Assembly: GCA_028565715.1 (NCBI GenBank)
Contig: JAOXYC010179135.1
Span: 1 to 12,911, forward strand
Length of the DNA stretch: 12,911 nucleotides
Direction: 5' to 3'
Source: Phoronis pallida
Taxonomy: Eukaryota > Phoronida > Phoronidae
In this document: positions 7,774 through 12,911 of the stretch, one piece after another
How the letters are laid out: each line of letters begins with the position of its first letter
How positions within the stretch are numbered: the first letter of the stretch is position 1
Translations under genes and position numbers: made by a program
Notes under the pieces: generated by a model
What the model was told of the DNA's origin: nothing
The model's database searches: none
What the model saw: the letters and a program-made list of their open reading frames with translations, nothing else

Positions 7774-7812
7774 TAGTAATTTCTGTGCTAATTTTAACGA
7801 TATAAGCCAGTA

Positions 7813-7917
7813 TATGTAATACCCCATGAGTGGCGCTGTGATGCACCTTTTCACATAAGGATTTGTATGTAATAACCCATGAGTGTCGCTGTGATGCGCT
7901 TTTTCATTGAGGATTTG
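7813..7917. repeat. 53-bp tandem duplication, two units
   Basis: Units 7813-7865 and 7866-7917 share TATGTAATA.CCCATGAGTG, CGCTGTGATGC and GGATTTG. They differ at a handful of positions and one single-base indel. The pair lies in intron 4, between the tRNA-like sequence and exon 5. It is a simple local duplication, perhaps part of the SINE body. Confidence 0.85.
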
Positions 7918-7972
7918 TAATTGTTTCAGGTATTTTAAAAAATGTCATATTGTATTTCTACTATTCTTCCAG

Positions 7973-8070
7973 AGTGGTTGTAAGATGGTTGTAGTTGGAA
8001 GCCAAGCAGAACACGAAATATTTCATGCTTTATGTAAAAATGTTATGGAAGGCGATAAAAACAATAACAG
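7973..8070 (+). CDS. ACSF2-like: Exon 5, acyl-CoA synthetase
   Basis: It is preceded by a pyrimidine-rich acceptor ending TTCTTCCAG and followed by GTACGG. It has 32 codons plus AG of a split Arg codon (phase 2). It encodes SGCKMVVVGSQAEHEIFHAL and a lysine-asparagine-rich end. This matches the position of the V-G-CK-A-L-V-F-P strand and following helix in ACSF2, where free CoA ligases have a surface helix. The tail is charged and probably a surface loop. Confidence 0.85.
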
Positions 8071-8926
8071 GTACGGCATACTAGTAGAAAGTAAACCATA
8101 TTTATATAATGACCTGCCACGGTCATTCTGACACTTGATACTTAATCGGCACTTATATAAGTGATATCTAAGATCTCTTTTTGCTTACGTTTTATAGAGG
8201 ATGTTATGTTTTAAACAAGGTCATTTTCTAATTTGAGGCAGTTTTTCTCATGTGCATTTGTGTACAAATTTTGGCGCTCTTTTACGATATTACCTTTGTG
8301 TATTCTGAAATAAACAGAGTCTGTTCGAATATCGGAATATATGTGTCATACTGACACCGCTGATATGTATGACAACGTTCGGATTAATGTTGGGACCACA
8401 CGGACAACTTCACTGTTTGTCCGCCCTGTTGTATTGTACTAATCACAGTGAAGTTATCCTTGTGGTTGGGACAGTAGGCTACCGGTAGTGTTTTCCATAA
8501 CACTTGTTTAAAAGAAGAACTGCTGCCCAATTACACCAATACAATATTTGAAACAGAAAAAATCAACCTTATTTATCTATTTATCTATTTATTGAAAAAC
8601 CCAAAAAACTGAGGACATTTTAAAACAATGTAAAATAAGTTACAAAATCAAACAATGCACACTTAAAATGAGTCAAAATACATTTGTCAGCAATCTAACA
8701 AGCAAATGATCGCTGACATCACAATTCTTTTATACAAAATATATTTCAAGCTATCAATTATTCCATTACTTGGACCGTAACCCAACTTAACCCTATAATG
8801 GCATTAAAACCTATGGCAATGGGAGAGTAACCGCGTGTAACAATGTTATTTAACAAGCTATTCTTATAACTATTGATTATGTATTATGACAAGTAGTGAC
8901 TTACCAAATTGTTTTTTTTTTTGAAG
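8071..8926. other. Intron 5
   Basis: This is an AT-rich intron with donor GTACGG and acceptor TTTTTTTTTTGAAG. It carries the inverted repeat described at 8395-8466 and a short (TTATCTAT) tract near 8571-8594. No exon-like frame is seen. Confidence 0.7.
8395..8466. repeat. Imperfect inverted repeat with alternative hairpin
   Basis: The 22-bp arms 8395-8416 and 8445-8466 are reverse complements at 20 of 22 positions (ACCACA..GGA.AACTTCACTGT). Within the left half, CGGACAA (8401-8407) can pair instead with TTGTCCG (8417-8423), so two hairpins compete. It lies in intron 5. Confidence 0.75.
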
Positions 8927-9110
8927 GACCAGTGTTGAACACTTTTACTGTCAATCAGATTCTTTCGCAAATCACTCAGACGTGATGAAAAGGAAAGTCA
9001 AATCTCTAGGCACACTAACACACCTGGGCAAATCTGTGTCGGATGAGCGCTTCATGGAAGCCTTCAATGCGGTCATTCCTGAAGATCCCGCTTACATATG
9101 TTGCAGTTCG
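8927..9110 (+). CDS. ACSF2-like: Exon 6, acyl-CoA synthetase up to first half of A3 loop
   Basis: The opening G completes the Arg codon begun in exon 5; 61 codons follow, to phase 0 before GTATGT. The exon encodes a variable linker (TSVEHFYCQSDSFANHSD, then a basic stretch) and a helix with EAFNAVIPEDPAYICCSS. The final SS are the first residues of the A3 phosphate-binding motif, completed by exon 7. The PEDPA-Y-I-x-x-(T/S)-S-G layout is normal for adenylating enzymes. Confidence 0.9.
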
Positions 9111-9684
9111 GTATGTTTCTAAAGCCAGACATCGAGGACACAATTAACGTTCGATTTACCTGAAACTTTTACAGAACATGTGTATTCCGACAGTCTGGAA
9201 GCCTATTGTTTTTCGTCAAAATCAAATTATTACTTAAACATTTGCCATAACCACTTTTTTCTTTCAAAATTGACATTTAGCAACATCTATGTACCCTTTT
9301 ACTATATTCCAAGTTTCATTAAGATCAATTCCAAGATGTCGGAGAAATCGGCCATTAACTTCCGGTACCCCGTTTCCTGGCAAATCACGTTTTTTCTCGT
9401 GCAGGTTACGTTGAATCCGTGATCAGGTTCTAACTTTCAGGGTTACCAATCATACACGTCAAATGCCCGTAATTTGACACTATTTTTGTCTCTTTGCACG
9501 CGTCATGTAACCAACAGTCGCCATAATGCTCATTTTCGTTCCACCGAAAGCAGATTGTACATTGCGCATGCGAACTCAATAAAATTTTGCACAAATGATC
9601 TCTGAGTATTAAGCTTTCGAATGAACTCTAACAATTTTTCTGTCAGACTTACTGTTTTCGAGATATACGCGCATATATTTTCAA
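9111..9684. other. Intron 6, left part
   Basis: Donor GTATGT. A frame at 9180-9422 is open but hydrophobic and without recognised domain. Nothing else is clear. Confidence 0.5.
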
Positions 9685-9967
9685 TGGCGGCTCTGGTGGC
9701 CATTTTGAATACACATTACACTCTGAAAGCCACATTTCTTGTCCGATTCACTTCAAATTTACAGACAACATTTGTAATGGCAAGACCTATGACTTGTTGG
9801 ATTTTTGTCGAAATCAAATTCAAAGTGGCGGCTTTGGCGGCCATTTTATTTTTCAACTTTGCTCTACAGGGCACATTTTTCACTTAATTTACATCAAATT
9901 AACTCAAGTGACCCTTTTATGAATAACAGCTCCATAACTATTATGGAAGATTAAACACACTTCACTT
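9685..9967. repeat. Tandem duplication, unit about 141 bp, with GGCGGC/GGCCATTTT motif
   Basis: TGGCGGCTCTGGTGGCCATTTT (9685) recurs as TGGCGGCTTTGGCGGCCATTTT (9826), exactly 141 bases on. The following sequence aligns with lower identity (CACATTACACTCTGAAAGCC with CAACTTTGCTCTACAGGGC; then TTCACTTCAAATTTAC with TTCACTTAATTTACATC). ATGGCGGC is also a core of YY1-type sites. The duplicated segment is probably part of an invertebrate repeat; the open frame over it (9621-9887) reflects repeat composition. Confidence 0.6.
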
Positions 9968-10077
9968 CCGGTTATTTTATGTTACTTTTTGCCAAGTTCT
10001 GCTTTCTAAAGCGCTTTCATTTATTAGTCCCCATTAATATAGTCGACAATGTCCCCTTTAAAAACTTATTCTTTATC

Positions 10078-10385
10078 TTGGAGACTTACGTTTAGTTGGA
10101 TGGATTGAACTACGTTTCGGACCTCCATCAAAGGTCCTCGGCCTTATTGATGATATGAGAGGCCTTCTTTCCGCGAATGTTCGAGTTCACTGAAACGTAC
10201 ACTCACCGGGGTCAAACCTCTCTCAACAGGGATTAAGGCCTGCGCCCCCCCCGGATTTGCGACAATATCCTGCAACCTGAGCGCCGTCTAGCGGCAAGAT
10301 CGAGAGTTGGTCATCGCGTGACCAAGGACCTTTGATTGAGGTCCGAAACGTAGTTCAATCCATCCAACTAAACGTAAGTCTCCAA
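10078..10385. repeat. MITE-like element with 61-bp terminal inverted repeats
   Basis: The left arm 10078-10138 is the reverse complement of 10325-10385 with one mismatch (C at 10126 against T at 10337). The arms begin TTGGAGACTTACGTTTAG and contain TTGAACTACGTTTCGGACC. The interior (10139-10324) has no coding frame and contains a C run and a CTCF-like motif. On the + strand the right arm can fold GGACCT (10326-10331)/AGGTCC (10339-10344), followed by GAAACG, a hammerhead-like 3' core. No target-site duplication is obvious. It lies in intron 6, between the two halves of the A3 motif. Confidence 0.85.
10281..10295 (-). promoter_or_regulatory. CTCF-like motif inside the MITE
   Basis: On the minus strand the bases read GCCGCTAGACGGCGC. 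The animal CTCF core is roughly CC(A/G)(C/G)(T/C)AG(G/A)(G/T)GGC(A/G)C, and this differs at one position. A motif match inside a mobile element may be chance or a carried site; binding cannot be judged from sequence. Confidence 0.3.
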
Positions 10386-10848
10386 CATAATGAATTAGTT
10401 TTACCTGTTGAAACTGGAGACCATGAACAATATTTTTCATCAACATAATTCTTGTTTTGTGGTATTTGTGAATCGTGGAATTAAAAACAGTTGTATTGAT
10501 TTTTATAGTGCTTGCACCGCGTTTAGTCATTAAAGTGCTTTACAATCATCAACATCAATAACCATACTCCGGTTCTGTTCAATTCAATTCTATTTGAACT
10601 CCTACGAAGTACATTATGAAGCATAGTTTTTGCTTACTAATCACAATATCATACTATCCTAGTCCGGTTGGTAATGGCTCAGCAAGATATAGATCCATGG
10701 ACATTTGTATGAAAGTGCTGAGATTCCAAACACTTAGACTGTACTCCAGCCCCTTCGACTCCGGTCGTTTTCAATGACGGACTGAGTTCAGTCTACCAAA
10801 CACTAAGCTACGTTTTTTTTTCACATAATATATGCATTATGATTTCAG
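10386..10848. other. Intron 6, right part
   Basis: No gene is seen. It ends at the acceptor GATTTCAG (10841-10848). A minus-strand frame at 10288-10530 runs into the MITE and has no recognised domain. Confidence 0.5.
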
Positions 10849-10941
10849 GGATCCACTGGTGAGCCCAAGTTAGTTGCAGGAACACACCGATCGGCAGTCA
10901 ACGCTGGACAGTTTGGTTTTATATATCTGCGACAAGACAAG
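10849..10941 (+). CDS. ACSF2-like: Exon 7, acyl-CoA synthetase, second half of A3 ATP-binding loop
   Basis: 31 codons, phase 0 on both sides, between GATTTCAG and GTAATC. It starts GSTGEPK and so completes SSGSTGEPK, which fits the AMP-binding signature [STG][STAG]G[ST][TSEI][SG]x[PASLIVM][KR]. This loop holds the ATP phosphates in adenylate-forming enzymes. The family's following GA..SH is LVAGTHRSAVN here, so the histidine is kept. The rest, QFGFIYLRQDK, is the helix leading to A4. Confidence 0.92.
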
Positions 10942-11425
10942 GTAATCAATGCATTCTTACATGTCCAACCACGTTTATTGGCTATCGGGCAGAACACGTT
11001 CATGACTACGAGCCATTTTTAAGAACACCGATTATGTAAATTACAAACCTGAAAACGCATATCTAATGTCGCCTTTAAGAGCCACCGCCATAATGCAATG
11101 TTTGCGAAGTCGACCTACATGTACATGGTGTATTGGTCTAAACATGCTCGGCCACTACTTTCGTGTGAAACTTCAATCAGGGAAATTTAATTGCTGAGGA
11201 GTGCGAAAAGTGATTACCTTCCAGTAAATGTTAGCCTTTAATGTTGTTACAATAAAAAAGGATCACTGCTGCAATCTTAAATTCAGGGTTATCTTGTAAT
11301 GCCCCTGTTGCCATACTTTGTACAACCTTTACCGTTGACTAGAAGAGCACTTTTGCATCAAGTTATTACATCATCGAACCAAGAAAAACATTATCCATGG
11401 CGTGTTTGATGTCTTCCATTCCCAG
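10942..11425. other. Intron 7
   Basis: Donor GTAATC, acceptor CTTCCATTCCCAG. An earlier possible acceptor (ATTCAG, 11281-11286) opens a frame that ends at TGA (about 11406-11409) before the conserved part, so it cannot be the main exon start. Confidence 0.6.
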
Positions 11426-11592
11426 GATCCTGAACACGTGGTAGCCTTCTTAGGACCGTGGTGTGATGTCCTACTAAGCCAAAACTGTGTAGCCTGCGTT
11501 CTTGTCAACCGAAGTAACACACGTGGGGTTGTACTTCCCAGCGGTATTGATAATATAGGCGCACCTGCGCTAGACTACCTGGAGAGTGAGAG
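11426..11592 (+). CDS. ACSF2-like: Exon 8, acyl-CoA synthetase, A4 region (divergent)
   Basis: It has 55 codons plus AG of a split Arg, from acceptor TTCCCAG to donor GTACTG. It encodes DPEHVVAFLGPWCDVL, a cysteine-rich helix segment, TRGVVLPS and APALDYLESER. By spacing (47 residues from the A3 SSG to PWCD; about 49 in human ACSF2) this is the A4 motif, usually P-L-Y/F-H. The normally conserved aromatic-His pair reads Cys-Asp. V-V-L-P-S and L..I...R match the strand and helix before A5. No residues appear to be missing, but the start of the exon rests on one acceptor. Confidence 0.8.
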
Positions 11593-11830
11593 GTACTGGC
11601 CATTAACGTGTGTCAATTGCACATGCCTTTATGTTTTCTTTGTAATGTTATACAACCGGGTTGAAAAATGAACAATATGATTGAAACGTTTCATAAATCT
11701 CGCCAATATATCTGTTCCTGAATACAATTGCACATCTTGTTTTATTACATACGATGCGTTCTATAGATTTTCAAAATATTGTTCAATAAATCGGATCACT
11801 ATATTACTCACTGGTGCTTCATGTTTTTAG

Positions 11831-11922
11831 GTGCACGCACTGTTACATGTGGCCGTCATATTACTTGGACATGATGTCTACGCCGGGATTTGAGGATTAC
11901 GATCTGTCATCGGTGTCAGGAG
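11831..11922 (+). CDS. ACSF2-like: Exon 9, acyl-CoA synthetase
   Basis: G completes the Arg codon; 30 codons follow, plus one G of a split Gly, before donor GTGAGC. It encodes CTHCYMWPSYYLDMMSTPGF, then EDYDLSSVSG. This is the family's (G)T...G.P.M...(L)..P.F..YDLSS...GG segment just before the A5 region. The family Y-G-T-P-T-M is altered (CYMWPSYY) but PGF.DYDLSSV.GG is clear. It is the last exon in view; at least the A5 to A10 coding part must follow. Confidence 0.9.
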
Positions 11923-11993
11923 GTGAGCACGGTATTCAATATTCATCCGTGCGCTAATAAGCGTCCACCACCATAGGCTTTGGAACTATATAA

Positions 11994-12828
11994 TACTACG
12001 CACAAAAAGTAACGCCTCACCTAGTTTTTTCAAATATTTTTCACAAAATTCATTAGTTACAGCAGAGACCGTATATAATAGGGTCTTTAGTTACAGTAAC
12101 AAAGTATATGCAGTGTTTGCTCAACTCATTCCCGACAGTTTGGTGTAAAAATCATTATTCAATTTGATTAAGGTTAAAAAATGAAAAAACTGTAGGGTGG
12201 TGCAAAAGTCAAAAGTCACAAAATGGCTGCCTTTTAAATTTTAATGCCAACACTTATGATTTTTTAAAAATGTTCTATGAAAAAAAGAACTAATTCTTCT
12301 ACCAAAATTCGGAGTAAGGGTCTTTTAACTGATATAATTTACTACTCGAATTTTTAAAAAGTGACCAAATCGGCCTTCTGGTTATGGTGAAATTTTATTT
12401 CAAAAAAACAAGATTTTGACTCTAGTCACGTGATCAAAAGAACACGTAAAAACATTAAAAAATCACACTGAAATTATTGTTCGAGATTTTGAGTTTCCAA
12501 AATTATTAATTATATGGGATTGAAATGTTTATTTTCGTAAATATCTAAAAAAAGGAAGAATATCCATGCGTTACGAATGAGCAGACCCATGCAAATTGCA
12601 CGGATTATTGTGTGACTTTTGTTTTCGAACACGTGATTTTGTTTACCTGTTGGGCATTTGCTTGACCTGTTGGGTGCATTAATTGTCATACTTGATTTTA
12701 TCATAACTGGTATCAAAATAATCGCATTGAGTCAACTTTTCCAATAATGTATCATTATTGTTATTGTATTGATATTTTGACTATTTATGCAAAAATAAAA
12801 ACGGAGGCGTTTATTTTTGTGCGTAGTA
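11994..12828. mobile_element. Non-autonomous DNA transposon with terminal inverted repeats, 835 bp
   Basis: The left end TACTACGCACAAAAAGTAAC (11994-) and the reverse complement of the right end (12804-12828) match at 23 of 25 positions. TAA directly borders both ends (11991-11993 and 12829-12831), a possible 3-bp target duplication as in PIF/Harbinger elements; TA would equally fit Tc1/mariner. The interior has no transposase frame. It includes TTAGTTACAG twice (about 12053 and 12088) around AGACC/GGTCT inverted bases, and many T- and A-rich blocks. It lies in the intron after exon 9. Confidence 0.65.
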
Positions 12829-12830
12829 TA

Positions 12831-12834
<4 letters not shown>

Positions 12835-12885
<51 letters not shown>

Positions 12886-12911
12886 TGATGATGATGATGA
12901 TGATGATGATG
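12835..12911. repeat. Compound trinucleotide microsatellite (TAA)n(TGA)n
   Basis: An uninterrupted TAA run of about 16 units (12835-12882) changes without a break to about 9-10 units of TGA/ATG that reach the window edge. It starts next to the right end of the transposon, which is a common place for microsatellites to begin. Confidence 0.95.

Larger units (their letters stand above)
1551..12911 (+). other. ACSF2-like: Acyl-CoA synthetase gene locus (ACSF2-like), 3' end outside window
   Basis: This is the span of the one recognisable gene: eight firm coding exons plus two candidate first exons, all on the + strand. Intron phases agree at every junction (exon 2 enters with one base of a split codon; exits 0, 0, 0, 2, 0, 0, 2, 1). 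The joined protein has the ANL adenylate-forming N-terminal fold: the PLL..TIGQ start of ACSF2 proteins, a TFRQL element, a GL.KGD element, then the A3 P-loop. ANL enzymes activate a carboxylic acid to an acyl-adenylate with ATP and then form the CoA thioester. ACSF2 in mammals is a mitochondrial medium-chain enzyme; that substrate and location are not shown here. About 335-345 of an expected 600 or so residues are present. The rest must lie beyond 12911. Confidence 0.85.

Noticed and set aside
7597-7854. 85-codon minus-strand frame over the tRNA-like sequence
   Set aside because: The frame is a by-product of the tRNA-like repeat read through.
9621-9887. 88-codon + frame within intron 6
   Set aside because: Explained by the two GGCGGC-containing repeat units; not in the protein family of the gene.
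11281-11409. Alternative start of exon 8 at ATTCAG
   Set aside because: Its frame hits TGA before the conserved residues, whereas 11426 gives the right phase and spacing.
1-12911. CRISPR array, operon, phage or viral genes
   Set aside because: The direct repeats lack spacers, and the splice structure and repeats are those of an animal genome.

Overview
This window looks like nuclear DNA from an animal, most likely a marine invertebrate such as a mollusc or another lophotrochozoan. It is AT-rich and packed with short fold-back elements, tRNA-derived repeats and microsatellites. Its only recognisable protein gene is split into small exons with GT/AG borders in compatible reading phases. There are no bacterial-style operons, and most long open frames are chance ones.

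The gene lies on the + strand and encodes the first half of an acyl-CoA synthetase of the AMP-binding (ANL) superfamily. It most resembles ACSF2 (acyl-CoA synthetase family member 2). Eight well-supported exons at 6119-6302, 6699-6833, 7286-7336, 7973-8070, 8927-9110, 10849-10941, 11426-11592 and 11831-11922 join without any frame conflict. They give about 335 residues, including the ATP-binding A3 loop SSGSTGEPK, which is split across an intron. The gene runs off the right edge, so the A5, A7, A8 and A10 motifs are not in view. Two candidate 5' exons (1551-1582 and 3640-3668) each start with ATG, end in a short V-L-(V/L)-G peptide and finish in exactly the phase exon 2 needs. They may be alternative first exons.

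The left 6 kb (1-6118) is non-coding apart from those candidates. It holds a palindrome cluster (14-130), a long fold-back (182-421), an NRF1-like palindromic repeat (1897-2095), two perfect or near-perfect hairpins (2410-2445, 2898-2936), a decayed hammerhead-ribozyme-like motif (2993-3037), a degenerate tandem repeat (3868-4059), a nested fold-back (4651-4949) and a tRNA-derived SINE-like segment (about 5335-5545).

The introns carry a tRNA-like sequence on the minus strand (7701-7773), a 53-bp tandem duplication (7813-7917), an imperfect hairpin (8395-8466), a 141-bp duplicated segment (9685-9967), and a 308-bp inverted-repeat MITE with a CTCF-like motif (10078-10385). The last, incomplete intron holds an 835-bp element with terminal inverted repeats and a possible TAA target duplication (11994-12828), followed by a compound trinucleotide microsatellite. 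I found no clearly new multi-gene system. The points most worth a second look are the paired in-phase first exons, the altered A4 motif of the enzyme, and the ribozyme-like and palindromic repeat elements.
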